Of a stretch of DNA of 45,277 bases, positions 35,253-43,679 are shown piece after piece. The stretch covers positions 1-45,277 of the forward strand of contig NZ_QFRU01000033.1 in the NCBI RefSeq assembly GCF_003184905.1, in the 5' to 3' direction. The position numbers and the translations under genes are program-made. The stretch is from Bacillus sp. CGMCC 1.16541 (GTDB lineage Bacteria > Bacillota > Bacilli > Bacillales > Bacillaceae_H). Below the pieces are notes generated by a model that did no database searches, was not told the DNA's origin, and worked only from the letters and a program-made list of their open reading frames with translations. Position 1 is the stretch's first letter. Each line of letters starts with the position of its first letter.

Positions 35253-35321
35253 CCTTTGATTATACATAAACAAGTTGTTTATTGTATATAAATTAATTAT
35301 TTTAATCTAGGAGGAAAAAAT

Positions 35322-36098
35322 ATGGTAACGAATAAAGTCGTTTTAATTACAGGTGCTGCACAAGGTATCGGTTATCAAATTGGCGAGCGTTTCGCTGAAA
35401 ATGGTGCAAAAGTTGTTTTAACTGATTTAAATGAAGATGGTGTAAAAAAAGCAGCTGAAACACTTGTTTCAAAAGGTCATGAAGCATACGGCATTAAAGC
35501 CGATGTAACAAGTGAAAGTGATATCGAAAACATGATTAATGAGACCGTTGAAAAGTATGGTCGTCTTGACGTACTAATCAATAATGCGGGCATGCAATTT
35601 GTATCACCGATTGAAGATTTCCCTACTGAGAAGTTTGAACTTTTAACAAAAATTATGCTTGTTGCACCATTTGTTGCAACGAAGCACGCTTTCCCAATTA
35701 TGAAAAAACAACAATTTGGCCGCATTATTAACATGGCATCCATTAACGGTTTAATTGGATTTGCTGGTAAAGCTGCTTACAATAGTGCAAAACATGGTGT
35801 AATTGGCTTAACAAAAGTATCAGCACTTGAAGGAGCTGCTCATGGTATTACGGTAAACGCAGTTTGTCCTGGTTACGTTGATACACCACTTGTACGTAAT
35901 CAATTGCAAGACTTAGCAAAAACACGTAACGTAGCATTAGAAAGTGTATTAGAAGAGGTTATCTATCCATTAGTTCCTCAAAAACGTTTATTATCTGTAG
36001 ATGAAATTGCAGATTACTCCATGTTTTTAGCAAGTGATATGGCTAAAGGTGTAACAGGTCAAGCGGTTGTTATTGATGGTGGATATACAGCTCAATAA
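35322..36098 (+). CDS. 3-hydroxybutyrate dehydrogenase (SDR family)
   Basis: This 258-residue short-chain dehydrogenase interconverts D-3-hydroxybutyrate and acetoacetate with NAD. It has the cofactor motif TGAAQGIG, NNAG, a catalytic Ser in MASINGLIGFAGKAAY, then Tyr-x-x-x-Lys (YNSAKHG), and a C-terminus QAVVIDGGYTAQ typical of 3-hydroxybutyrate dehydrogenases. TAGGAGG precedes the ATG. It follows the permease by 69 bases and a strong terminator follows it, so the two genes form one catabolic transcript. Another SDR substrate cannot be fully excluded. Confidence 0.88.
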   Translation: MVTNKVVLITGAAQGIGYQIGERFAENGAKVVLTDLNEDGVKKAAETLVSKGHEAYGIKADVTSESDIENMINETVEKYGRLDVLINNAGMQFVSPIEDFPTEKFELLTKIMLVAPFVATKHAFPIMKKQQFGRIINMASINGLIGFAGKAAYNSAKHGVIGLTKVSALEGAAHGITVNAVCPGYVDTPLVRNQLQDLAKTRNVALESVLEEVIYPLVPQKRLLSVDEIADYSMFLASDMAKGVTGQAVVIDGGYTAQ

Positions 36099-36102
36099 CC
36101 TA

Positions 36103-36137
36103 AAAAAGGTGGTTGACATTGCGTCAACCACCTTTTT
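36103..36137. terminator. Bidirectional terminator, 15-bp stem
   Basis: AAAAAGGTGGTTGAC pairs perfectly with GTCAACCACCTTTTT around a 5-base loop. It ends the hydroxybutyrate operon and the convergent glyoxalase-fold gene. Confidence 0.92.
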
Positions 36138-36138
36138 C

Positions 36139-36507
36139 TTATTCATACTCTAAAAATTCAATTCGATTGCCAAACGGATCTTGAACGAAAAAACGCTCCC
36201 GACCTGCTATCGGTGTATCTTCTTTCGTTGCTATCCCTACATCTCTAAGGTGTTGTCTAAACGTGCGTAAGTGTTTAACGACAAAGGCTGGGTGTGCTTT
36301 TTTCTGTGGAGTAAACCCTTCCTCTACGCCAATATGTACTTCTTGATTACCACATTGAAACCATACCCCTCCATTTTTGCGAAGACTTTCTGGCTTCGGT
36401 ATTTCAGTAAGACCTAGTTTATCTACGTAAAATGTGCGTGCTTCCTCTTCGCATCCTTTCGGACCTGTTAATTGAATGTGATCAATCCCTTGAATGAACG
36501 TTGGCAC
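36139..36507 (-). CDS. Glyoxalase/VOC-fold protein
   Basis: This 122-residue protein is of the vicinal-oxygen-chelate superfamily. FIQGIDHIQLTGPKGCEEEARTFYVDKLGLTEI is the first beta-alpha-beta module, and VHIGVEEGF and RFFVQDPFGNRIEFLEYE hold the later metal-ligand positions (His and Glu). The substrate is unknown. The frame opens at 36591, but AAGGTG lies just before a GTG at 36507 that gives a normal domain start. It is monocistronic. Relationship to glyoxalase I or fosfomycin enzymes is by fold only. Confidence 0.78.
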   Translation of the reverse strand: MPTFIQGIDHIQLTGPKGCEEEARTFYVDKLGLTEIPKPESLRKNGGVWFQCGNQEVHIGVEEGFTPQKKAHPAFVVKHLRTFRQHLRDVGIATKEDTPIAGRERFFVQDPFGNRIEFLEYE

Positions 36508-36658
36508 CCTATCACCTTCCCGTTTTTCGTTATGGCTACTATTATACATCATTTTCCTCTTAGAGAGTTTAAAATTGTTCTCAGGTGACATGTTCTTAGT
36601 TACGTATTTTTTCTAAAAATAAAAAACGAGAGTCTATAGTCCACTCTCGAATGAATTA

Positions 36659-37405
36659 TTATTGTTTTGTTAAGATGATAGGTCCTTCTTTTGTAATGGC
36701 AATGGTATGCTCATATTGTGCAGATAAACTTCCATCTGAAGTACGCGCTGTCCACCCATCCTCTTCAATATAAATATGCCGCTCACCTATATTTAACATC
36801 GGTTCAATCGTAAACGTCATTCCTTCTTTTAGTCGCACTCCTTTTCCAGGTAAGCCTGCATGTAAAAACGAAGGCTCCTCATGAATATTTCGACCAATTC
36901 CATGTGCAGCTAATTCCATTACAATGCCGTATCCATACTTCTCGGCGTGCTGTTGAATTGCATGTGAAATGTCACCGATTCGATTACCAATAACCGCTTG
37001 TTCAATTCCTATATATAAGCATTCTTCAGTTACTTTTAATAGCTGCTTCGCTTCTTCAGATACCTCACCTACCGCATAAGACCAAGCCGAGTCTCCTTTC
37101 CACCCATCCACATCAAACACAGTATCAATGGTTACAATATCTCCCGATTTTAACGGTTTATCACTTGGAAACCCATGTGCTACAACGTCATTGACTGATG
37201 CACACGTCGCAAATTGAAATCCTTTATAGCCGATTAAAGACGTTTCAGCTCCGTGCTTTTTTGCATAACGTATCGCAAACTTTTCAATTTCCATCGTCGT
37301 CACGCCTGGTTTAATCATTTTCTTCAACTCTTTATGTAAACCAGCCACAAGCTGATTTGGTTTTCTCATTGCTTCAATTTCACGCATTGATTTTAATTCA
37401 ATCAT
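36659..37405 (-). CDS. map: Methionine aminopeptidase, type I
   Basis: This 248-residue enzyme removes the N-terminal methionine of new proteins. The pita-bread fold metal ligands are visible: Asp in IVTIDTVFDVDGWKGDSAW (two), His in AAHGIGRNIHEEP, Glu in FTIEPML and Glu in AQYEHTIAI. The usual GHGIGR reads AHGIGR here. Length and sequence resemble the second, non-ribosomal-operon enzyme of Bacillus (MapB/YflG). The start ATG at 37405 has TGGAGG seven bases upstream. It overlaps the end of the GNAT gene by 8 bases, so the two are co-translated. Both may act on protein N-termini, but that link is speculation. Confidence 0.92.
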   Translation of the reverse strand: MIELKSMREIEAMRKPNQLVAGLHKELKKMIKPGVTTMEIEKFAIRYAKKHGAETSLIGYKGFQFATCASVNDVVAHGFPSDKPLKSGDIVTIDTVFDVDGWKGDSAWSYAVGEVSEEAKQLLKVTEECLYIGIEQAVIGNRIGDISHAIQQHAEKYGYGIVMELAAHGIGRNIHEEPSFLHAGLPGKGVRLKEGMTFTIEPMLNIGERHIYIEEDGWTARTSDGSLSAQYEHTIAITKEGPIILTKQ

Positions 37406-37970
37406 GTTCATTCCTCCAGTTTTTCACCATATATTTAAATGGCTTTTCATTAATAAGTCGATTACCATCTTGCCGAAAACCCATACGAGTATATAAAGCT
37501 TCGGCTTTATCATTTCCTACCTCGACATTAAGGCTTACACGAAGATTTTGTTCTTGTGCAAGTTTTTCCGCCTCTTTTAAAAGCTCTGTTCCAATCCCTC
37601 GCCCACGAAATGACGATGCAACACAAATTGAATCAACATATAAATCATCTGGGGTTGCCTCTAAATCTGTCGTCCATTCTTTCTTTTTTGTTTTTGAACG
37701 TACGTTTTCAATAATAGGTCTGTCTAGTTTCATTTGCTCTTTACCGCCATATGTAACCATCATACCTGCAATTCTACCTTCAATTTCTTTTACAATAATA
37801 TTTCGGTAGCTATAACGATTTTCTTCTGATTGTATGTAACGTTCAAACACTTGACAAGTTTCCAACCTTGTCTTTTCAGCGGCATGCGAACGAGCAATGT
37901 CTCCTAATACATCATAGAGAAGTGAAGCAATAATTGTTGCTTCTTCCTTTTTAGCTTTTCGAATTGTCAT
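37398..37970 (-). CDS. GNAT-family N-acetyltransferase
   Basis: This 190-residue acetyltransferase has the acetyl-CoA pyrophosphate loop VASSFRGRGIGTELLKEAE and the following strand-helix VSLNVEVGNDKAEALYTRMGFRQDG (motif A/B). The N-terminal MTIRKAKKEEATIIASLLYD is a typical GNAT start. AAAGGGG precedes the ATG. It is the first gene of a two-gene operon with map. The acceptor substrate is unknown. Confidence 0.85.
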   Translation of the reverse strand: MTIRKAKKEEATIIASLLYDVLGDIARSHAAEKTRLETCQVFERYIQSEENRYSYRNIIVKEIEGRIAGMMVTYGGKEQMKLDRPIIENVRSKTKKKEWTTDLEATPDDLYVDSICVASSFRGRGIGTELLKEAEKLAQEQNLRVSLNVEVGNDKAEALYTRMGFRQDGNRLINEKPFKYMVKNWRNEHD

Positions 37971-38084
37971 TTTCGTTCCCCTTTCATTCTTTTTTTACTT
38001 TATCATAATTGACAACCGATCAAGAAAGAAATGAATGTACTTTTATAAAATACGTATTATAATGAAGAAAAAGGCGACTATGAA

Positions 38085-38261
38085 ATGGAGTGTATGGATT
38101 TGTTTAAACGGAAAAAGAAACAAAAAAGCCATGAATCAAGCTTCTGGGGAGATCTTTTATCAGAGCTTGTTTTTGAAATTCTCCTTATACCATTTCGTAT
38201 TCTTTGGTACGCACTTCGTATACTCGTTCGCTCTGTTGGTCGTTTATTTGATGGGGTTTAA
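38085..38261 (+). CDS. Small basic amphipathic protein, 58 aa
   Basis: A short frame starting at ATG 38085 (or 38094) encodes a Lys-rich head (MDLFKRKKKQKSHESSFWGD) and then an amphipathic or membrane-associated helix with regularly spaced Arg (LLSELVFEILLIPFRILWYALRILVRSVGRLFDGV in pieces). AAAAAGG lies ten bases before the ATG, and a strong terminator follows. A longer frame over the same bases (38035-38313) has poorer composition and is judged a shadow. The family is not recognised. The pattern suggests a peripheral membrane protein or small spore-type protein. Confidence 0.55.
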   Translation: MECMDLFKRKKKQKSHESSFWGDLLSELVFEILLIPFRILWYALRILVRSVGRLFDGV

Positions 38262-38288
38262 TCATAATAAAAGAAACAGTATACAAAA

Positions 38289-38320
38289 AATAACGCTAAC
38301 TTCCATTTATTAGCGTTATT
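38289..38320. terminator. Bidirectional terminator
   Basis: AATAACGCTAA pairs perfectly with TTAGCGTTATT (11 bp), with A- and T-rich flanks. It serves the 58-aa gene and the convergent nuclease gene. Confidence 0.8.
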
Positions 38321-38329
38321 TTCATCTAT

Positions 38330-39208
38330 TCAATTTTGTGATTTACGATAACCTGCATTAACTGCATCGTCTTCTGAACAAAACCATTGAACATTACTTG
38401 TCGTTCGTTCATAATGCTGACCACCAGGTATATGGTAAATCATCGAGTTTTTATTGCCTTTAATTTTACCTTCACAACTCGATGATGGATTGGTACTTTC
38501 CTGTGCTGATGTTGCAGTATTGTGACTACCTACAGGCGGACTTACTTGAACAGATGTACCTTTCGTCTCGTCATTAAACCCTTTCTCATGCACATAGTTT
38601 TCAATACTCCAAATGCCTAATTCTGCTTGTCTTGCTTTTTCTTGAGCACTTCGGAACTCATCTACATATTTTGTATTAGGTGGAAACACTGCTACTCTTG
38701 CTAATCCATTTTCAATAAGCTTCTTATTGACTAATTCTTCCCCTAGCCAAACATAAGCTAACAGACGACCGTAACGATCTCGCTCTTGCACATCAAATTC
38801 TAACATCACTTCTTGTCCTGTCAATTTAGATGTAGTGAACGAAGAAGCTTCTGGACCAAACGGTTGAACACCAATTTTGGGATGTTTTGTCTCTGGTGTA
38901 TCGACTAACACTAGTCGAATACGTTCTTCTGAACCATCTGGCATGTTAACGTCGATTGTATCCCCATCTACTACATTTGTAACACTTACTTTCACGCCAT
39001 CAATATCCGCTTCTTCCATTGAAGGAAGTGACTCTTGTTTCTTTGTTTCACTTTCTCCAAGTGTTTCTTGCTTCACTTGTGCGTTCTCACTAATTGACGT
39101 CGCTTCTTGAACTTCTGAACTACAAGCCGTGATAACGAAAAGGAAACAAAAAGCCACAAACATATGTAACGTGTGGTAGGAGCTTATTTTTTTCTTTTTA
39201 CACTCCAA
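38330..39208 (-). CDS. Lipoprotein thermonuclease (SNase-like) with C-terminal Ada-like zinc-type domain
   Basis: This 292-residue exported nuclease has a lipoprotein signal ending ITAC (Cys29), then a low-complexity linker. The staphylococcal-nuclease domain (about 70-205) shows VVDGDTIDV, RIRLVLVDTPET (metal Asp, catalytic Arg), FGPEASSF (Glu) and ERDRYGRLLAYVWL (second catalytic Arg). After a Ser/Thr linker a small module follows: SCEGKIKGNKNSMIYHIPGG then QHYERTTSNVQWFCSEDDAVNAGYRKSQN. This motif is found attached to DNA-acting extracellular proteins and resembles the Ada metal-binding fold. It probably degrades DNA outside the cell for nutrition or competence-linked uptake. The start is TTG 39208, with GGAGG nine bases upstream. 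Confidence 0.88.
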   Translation of the reverse strand: MECKKKKISSYHTLHMFVAFCFLFVITACSSEVQEATSISENAQVKQETLGESETKKQESLPSMEEADIDGVKVSVTNVVDGDTIDVNMPDGSEERIRLVLVDTPETKHPKIGVQPFGPEASSFTTSKLTGQEVMLEFDVQERDRYGRLLAYVWLGEELVNKKLIENGLARVAVFPPNTKYVDEFRSAQEKARQAELGIWSIENYVHEKGFNDETKGTSVQVSPPVGSHNTATSAQESTNPSSSCEGKIKGNKNSMIYHIPGGQHYERTTSNVQWFCSEDDAVNAGYRKSQN

Positions 39209-39323
39209 AAGTAAAGACCTCCCTATGAAATTGTTTTACTATACAACTATAAAGGATTCACCACCTTTTATAAAGAGAAAATTAAAAGCTCTTACATAAA
39301 TCATAAGAAATGGTAAAAAAGAG

Positions 39324-39354
39324 GGTGTTATGATCAAAAACGAATCACAACACC
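39324..39354 (-). terminator. Terminator of the HAD gene
   Basis: GGTGTTATGAT pairs with ATCACAACACC (one mismatch). A-rich bases on the left give a minus-strand T run. It lies directly after the HAD stop. Confidence 0.7.
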
Positions 39355-39362
39355 TTCTTTTT

Positions 39363-39932
39363 TTACTTTTGAACAACTGCAAAGAAATTTTTATATGTTT
39401 CAATATGATAATCTGCTTCAATGTCTTTATTTTGAAAAGCACACGTTTTAATTCCTAACTCTCTTGCTGGTTTTAAATCGAGCTCACGGTCTCCAATCAC
39501 GAGGTCAATGTTATATTTATTATGTAGATATTCATAAGCTCCTCTATCTGGCTTACGTTTGTACCCATCATCTTTTGTAATAATTTCTTTAAAATAGTGA
39601 TGCATTCCATAGTATTCTAGAATATCAAGTGCTGATTGCTTTCCTTTATGAGTCACAATGACATTTGTGTTTGCTGCTTTTAACACTTTTTCTACATATG
39701 GAAATGGTGGCTTATCTTTTGGGTGTAGTTGCTGTTCCAATGCATGAAATCTCTCATCGAATACGGATTTAGAAATGTTAAAATAATTGATTGCCACTTC
39801 TGAAGAGATTTTCATTTTTTGTAATACTTCCTCTTCCGTTACGCTCCGATTTTCAACTAGCTCTTTTACTGCTTTTACAATCGTTGGATATGTATCAAAA
39901 ATAGTTCCATCAAAATCCCATAGTATGTTCAT
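39363..39932 (-). CDS. HAD-superfamily hydrolase (phosphoglycolate-phosphatase-like)
   Basis: This 189-residue protein has the four HAD motifs: ILWDFDGTIFDTY (nucleophile Asp), VIVTHKG (Thr), YKRKPDRGAYEYL (Lys) and LVIGDRELDLKPA (acidic pair). The helical cap between motifs I and II places it with class IA phosphatases such as Gph and beta-phosphoglucomutase relatives. The substrate cannot be assigned. An AGGTG lies before the ATG. It is monocistronic. Confidence 0.87.
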   Translation of the reverse strand: MNILWDFDGTIFDTYPTIVKAVKELVENRSVTEEEVLQKMKISSEVAINYFNISKSVFDERFHALEQQLHPKDKPPFPYVEKVLKAANTNVIVTHKGKQSALDILEYYGMHHYFKEIITKDDGYKRKPDRGAYEYLHNKYNIDLVIGDRELDLKPARELGIKTCAFQNKDIEADYHIETYKNFFAVVQK

Positions 39933-40022
39933 CTACTCACACCTATTCTTTTTAGTTTTCTAAAAACGAAAATCGAATTCTTTTCCTCTTTTGATAACTT
40001 TAGTTTCTATTTTGTTTTTCTA

Positions 40023-40052
40023 TTGCTTTTCTCATTGCTTTTTCGATACAAT
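40023..40052 (+). promoter_or_regulatory. Promoter of the HTH/coiled-coil gene
   Basis: TTGCTT (40023-40028), an 18-base spacer and TACAAT (40047-40052) lie about 90 bases before the start codon. Confidence 0.45.
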
Positions 40053-40139
40053 TAGTTATATCACCTTTGTTAGTAAACAGCAACGCCTATGATTAAGTTT
40101 ATGATTTGTTTTTCTCTAGTTAAAAGGAGGAACGAAAAC

Positions 40140-40502
40140 ATGAATACGAAAGATCAAGAGCGCTTAAAAGCAGAAGAATTGTTACGACAAGGAACCACAC
40201 CGAAAGAAATTGCTCACATCCTCAATGTTCACATCTCAACTATTTATAATTGGAAGAAACGTCTTGAAAAAAAGAACGTTTCCTTTTCTCACTCTTCACT
40301 AAAGAAACCTACTCGCGAACAAATTCGAATAGACACGAAGACTCAAACTAAAATCGAACCAAAAGCGAACGATTACGAAATCACGAAACTAAAAAACGAA
40401 AACGAAACACTAAAAAAGAAAGTTCGTCATCTAGAAGAAGTGATTGCAGACTTAGTCATTAAGTTGAAATCAAAAGATGATAATTGGTTAGATGAAAAAT
40501 AA
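40140..40502 (+). CDS. Helix-turn-helix / coiled-coil protein
   Basis: This 120-residue protein has an N-terminal helix-turn-helix of transposase or terminase-small-subunit type: LKAEELLRQGTTPKEIAHIL then NVHISTIYNWKKRLEKK. A basic linker and a C-terminal coiled coil follow (TKLKNENETLKKKVRHLEEV and onward, about residues 78-110, with Leu/Ile heptads). AAGGAGG lies nine bases before the ATG at 40140. It is a single gene convergent with spoVAF, with no transposase nearby. It may be a dimeric DNA-binding protein or a domesticated transposase HTH; the function is unknown. Confidence 0.68.
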   Translation: MNTKDQERLKAEELLRQGTTPKEIAHILNVHISTIYNWKKRLEKKNVSFSHSSLKKPTREQIRIDTKTQTKIEPKANDYEITKLKNENETLKKKVRHLEEVIADLVIKLKSKDDNWLDEK

Positions 40503-40566
40503 AAAGCTCCTTTTTTAAAAGTATTCCCTTCAATAGGTGAACCACTTTTAAAGAAGAAGCTTTTTT
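40502..40566. terminator. Long imperfect bidirectional terminator
   Basis: AAAAGCT... pairs with ...AGCTTTT through an interrupted stem that includes TTTAAAAGT/ACTTTTAAA, flanked by A and T runs. It lies between the convergent HTH and spoVAF stop codons. Confidence 0.7.
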
Positions 40567-42037
40567 ATTTTGCTTGTCTCTTTTTGTCTTGTGGATGTAA
40601 CATATTTGAACGTGTATTTTTCAATGGAATTGGAAATCGAACAAGCGTTCCCCAAAAATCTTTCGGATTAAACGGCATGAACGGATACAAGTAAGGTAAA
40701 TTCATGCTTTTCGTATACGTTAGTAGTAACAGCCAAAACGTGACACCAATAACAAGTCCAGGAATTTTAAATAGTGCAGCTAAAATGAGGAAAAATACTC
40801 GAAACACACGATTACCTAAACTCAGTTCATAACTCGGCGTTGCAAATGTACCAGAGGCTGCGACAGCAATATATAGAACTACTTCCGTCGTAAAGATCCC
40901 CACCTGTACCGCTACATCTCCGATCAATATCGCAGCCACAATCCCTAAGGCTGTTGCTAATGCATTAGGTGTATGAATAGCAGCCATACGCAAAATTTCA
41001 ATTCCGACTTCCGCAATTAAAAACTGCCAAATCAGCGAGAGTTCTCCTGCTTTTTCAGGACCAATAAACGCCCATCTTTGAGAAAGTAATTCTTCATTTG
41101 TTGCAAATGAATACCATAAAGGTAATAAAAATAGCGAAGCTAACACAGCAATGAATCGAACCCACCTTAAAAAGACACCAATAATCGGTTTTTGACGATA
41201 TTCCTCTGCATGTTGTAAATGATGCCAAAAAGTTGTCGGGCAAATCATGATGCTTGGTGAACCATCGACAACAATGAGGATATGACCTTCCATTAAATGA
41301 ACAGCGGAGGTATCTGCACGCTCTGTATATCGGACGAGCGGATATGGATTGTAATTACGCCCAAATACAAATTCCTCAATTGTCTTTTCACCCATCGCAA
41401 TCCCGTCAATTGAGATTTCTTCCACCTTTTTCTTTAATGCTTCAACAAGGTCTAAGTCCGCTATACTATCAAGGTATACAAGAGCAATATCTGTTTTAGA
41501 TCTCTCTCCTACTTGTAAGTACTCCATAATAAGCGATCGGTCTCGAACACGTCTTCTAATCAACGCACAGTTAAAAATAATCGTTTCCACAAAACCGTCA
41601 CGTGGACCACGAACAACACGTTCAATATCTGGCTCTTCTGGTGACCGAATAGGATATTCACGCGTATCGATTAAAATCGCTTGTTGACACCCTTCGACTA
41701 AAAAAGCTGCCTGGCCTGCTAAAACTTGTCCAATGACTTCTTCTAAATCCTCTGTCGTCTCAACCTCAACGTGTGGAATAAATGTCTGGACAAGGCGATT
41801 AATCGTGTCATGTTCAATTTGCTCCGACTTTAACCCTTTAATTTCCATCATGATGTATCTCATCATGTCGGCATTCATAAAACCATCTATAAAGAATAAA
41901 CTAAATCGTCTATTCGCATACTCAAGCTTTCGATGAACTAAATCAAAGTTTTTCTCTACTCTAAACTCTTTCAATAAGTAATTTACATTTTCGTGAAAAA
42001 TTTCACTTAATGGTACTTGCGTTCCCTTTTTACCCAC
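40565..42037 (-). CDS. spoVAF: GerA-family spore protein, SpoVAF type
   Basis: This 490-residue protein has the GerA A-subunit architecture: an N-terminal soluble domain (about 1-285) with VRGPRDGFVETIIFNCALIRRRVRDRSLIMEYLQVGERSKTDIALVYLDSIAD, then four to six membrane helices (about 286-470), and a short basic tail. Length and the IDGIAMGEKTIEEFV segment fit SpoVAF, an inner-spore-membrane partner of germination receptors and the SpoVA dipicolinate channel, better than GerAA. A GerA A-subunit remains possible. The other spoVA genes are not next to it. A sequence matching sigma-G promoters (42072-42101) lies 35 bases upstream, fitting forespore expression. Confidence 0.8.
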   Translation of the reverse strand: MGKKGTQVPLSEIFHENVNYLLKEFRVEKNFDLVHRKLEYANRRFSLFFIDGFMNADMMRYIMMEIKGLKSEQIEHDTINRLVQTFIPHVEVETTEDLEEVIGQVLAGQAAFLVEGCQQAILIDTREYPIRSPEEPDIERVVRGPRDGFVETIIFNCALIRRRVRDRSLIMEYLQVGERSKTDIALVYLDSIADLDLVEALKKKVEEISIDGIAMGEKTIEEFVFGRNYNPYPLVRYTERADTSAVHLMEGHILIVVDGSPSIMICPTTFWHHLQHAEEYRQKPIIGVFLRWVRFIAVLASLFLLPLWYSFATNEELLSQRWAFIGPEKAGELSLIWQFLIAEVGIEILRMAAIHTPNALATALGIVAAILIGDVAVQVGIFTTEVVLYIAVAASGTFATPSYELSLGNRVFRVFFLILAALFKIPGLVIGVTFWLLLLTYTKSMNLPYLYPFMPFNPKDFWGTLVRFPIPLKNTRSNMLHPQDKKRQAK

Positions 42038-42071
42038 CTTTACTCACCCACTAGGTTTTAGTTTGTATTGG

Positions 42072-42101
42072 TAGTATGATTCAAAATTGGTAATGATATA
42101 C
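42072..42101 (-). promoter_or_regulatory. Sigma-G-type promoter of spoVAF
   Basis: Minus strand: GTATA (42097-42101), an 18-base spacer and CATACTA (42072-42078). This fits the forespore sigma-G consensus (GHATR, 17-18 bases, CATWHTA) at every specified position. Confidence 0.6.
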
Positions 42102-42129
42102 TTCACACTCCGTCATGCATGACAACAAA

Positions 42130-42182
42130 AAGTGCCTTCTTACCTCTCTGTTTATTAAAACAGATTAGAAAACAAGGCACTT
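42130..42182 (-). terminator. Terminator downstream of brnQ
   Basis: AAGTGCCTT pairs with AAGGCACTT (9 bp) and encloses a smaller CTGTTT/AAACAG hairpin. It lies about 45 bases after the brnQ stop. Confidence 0.6.
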
Positions 42183-42226
42183 CCAACAAATTACCAACAA
42201 ACTATTCTGACAATTATTTTTATATT

Positions 42227-43540
42227 CTACTCTTTTATACCTTTTGTATTTGATTTTCTTGACAGTATCCAACCAATTGCACCACCTACAACTGCTGGTA
42301 ACGACCAACCTAACCCACTTTCATATAGTGGTAAATAGTGAAGAAGCTGCGCACCTTGCACAATCCCAATTTCCTTTAAACCGTCGTAAATACTGACAAG
42401 CCCTGTACCAATTAGTGCGGATATATAAACAATTGATGAGCCACCGAACAAACTGTGTAAGAATGTTAAGACAATTAACACAATCGTCAATGGATAAATC
42501 ACAGTTAAGACCGGTATAGAAAGTGAAATAATTTCATTTAATCCGATATTAGCAATCAATGCACTCAGTAGTGTAAGAAGAAGGGTCATATATTTATAAG
42601 AAATAGTTGGCCATAGCGTAAGAAAATATTGACTACACGCTGTTACAAGACCCACACACGTCGTAAAACATGCAACTGCAACAGTTAATCCTAATAAAAT
42701 CATACCTGGTGTTCCGTAAAGTTGATTCGCCGCATTAGTTAAAATGTCACCCCCATTTTCAAATGTTCCGACAGACGTCATTTTCACACCAATCAATCCA
42801 ATTACAACGTATACCACAGCTAATCCAATTCCTGCAATGATACCTGCTTTAGCCGTCGTTTGTACAATTTCTTTTTGGCTTGTCATTCCTTTTGACTTAA
42901 TCGATGTAATAATGACAATTCCAAACGCCAGCGCTCCGATTGTATCCATCGTTAAGTATCCTTCCATAAACCCTGTAAAGAAAGGAGATTGAGCATACTT
43001 ACTAGAAATAGCATTTACTTTAGGAAACTCGAGGTTTAAGATACCTCCTACTCCAATTAACGCAATGGCTCCTAATAAAAAAGGAGTTAACACGATTCCG
43101 ATTCGGTCAACGAGTTTAGAAGGATTCAAACTTAATACGTACACGAGCGTAAAAAAGAAAACCGAAAATATAATAAGTGCGCCCTTTGTAAGAGATGGTA
43201 AAAATGGAGAAATCCCCATCTCAAATGCCACATTCGCTCCACGTGGAATTCCCATGAATGGACCAATCATTAAATACAAAATTATCGTAAAGACCAAGCC
43301 AAATATTGGGTGCACACGATCTGTAATCGCGCGAACGCCTCCTTTTACAGACGAAATCGCGATGATCGCGATAATGGGTAGGCCCACACCTGTTATGATA
43401 AATCCAATAATGGCCACCCAAAACTGATGACCAGCTTCTTGCCCTAAAAAAGGTGGGAAAATTAAATTACCTGCTCCAAAAAACAAAGCAAACAGCATAA
43501 ATCCAATCACAACTATATCTTTTCTAGATAGTTGCTTCAT
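42227..43540 (-). CDS. brnQ: Branched-chain amino acid transporter BrnQ
   Basis: This 437-residue sodium-coupled carrier for leucine, isoleucine and valine has twelve predicted helices. The N-terminal family signature KDIVVIGFMLFALFFGAGNLIFPPFLGQ and the helix-3 region IGPFMGIPRGANVAFEMGI are clear. GGGGGCAG lies upstream of the ATG. A CodY-like box and a promoter lie about 160-190 bases upstream, and a terminator-like hairpin sits in the leader just before the start, so expression is probably tied to branched-chain amino acid and GTP status. It is monocistronic. Confidence 0.93.
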   Translation of the reverse strand: MKQLSRKDIVVIGFMLFALFFGAGNLIFPPFLGQEAGHQFWVAIIGFIITGVGLPIIAIIAISSVKGGVRAITDRVHPIFGLVFTIILYLMIGPFMGIPRGANVAFEMGISPFLPSLTKGALIIFSVFFFTLVYVLSLNPSKLVDRIGIVLTPFLLGAIALIGVGGILNLEFPKVNAISSKYAQSPFFTGFMEGYLTMDTIGALAFGIVIITSIKSKGMTSQKEIVQTTAKAGIIAGIGLAVVYVVIGLIGVKMTSVGTFENGGDILTNAANQLYGTPGMILLGLTVAVACFTTCVGLVTACSQYFLTLWPTISYKYMTLLLTLLSALIANIGLNEIISLSIPVLTVIYPLTIVLIVLTFLHSLFGGSSIVYISALIGTGLVSIYDGLKEIGIVQGAQLLHYLPLYESGLGWSLPAVVGGAIGWILSRKSNTKGIKE

Positions 43541-43578
43541 ACATAACTGCCCCCTCGTCCAATATGACGAAAAAACAA

Positions 43579-43605
43579 AAGCTCGCCTCTCATCGAAACG
43601 AGCTT
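43579..43605 (-). terminator. Terminator-like hairpin in the brnQ leader
   Basis: AAGCTCG pairs with CGAGCTT, and the minus strand continues TTGTTTTTT, so it is a complete intrinsic terminator located before, not after, brnQ. A small GATGAA/TTCATC hairpin precedes it in the leader. No T-box or known riboswitch motif was recognised, so it may be an attenuator or the end of a short leader RNA. Confidence 0.55.
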
Positions 43606-43679
43606 CTTCTTTATTAATAGATGAATGTTTTGTTCATCGTTAACGTATTCTCGTCTTAATCATTTCCGCAGATAATCTT

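Noticed and set aside
38035-38313. 92-aa frame starting at 38035
   Set aside because: The overlapping 58-aa frame has better residue composition, a better ribosome site and ends properly before the terminator.
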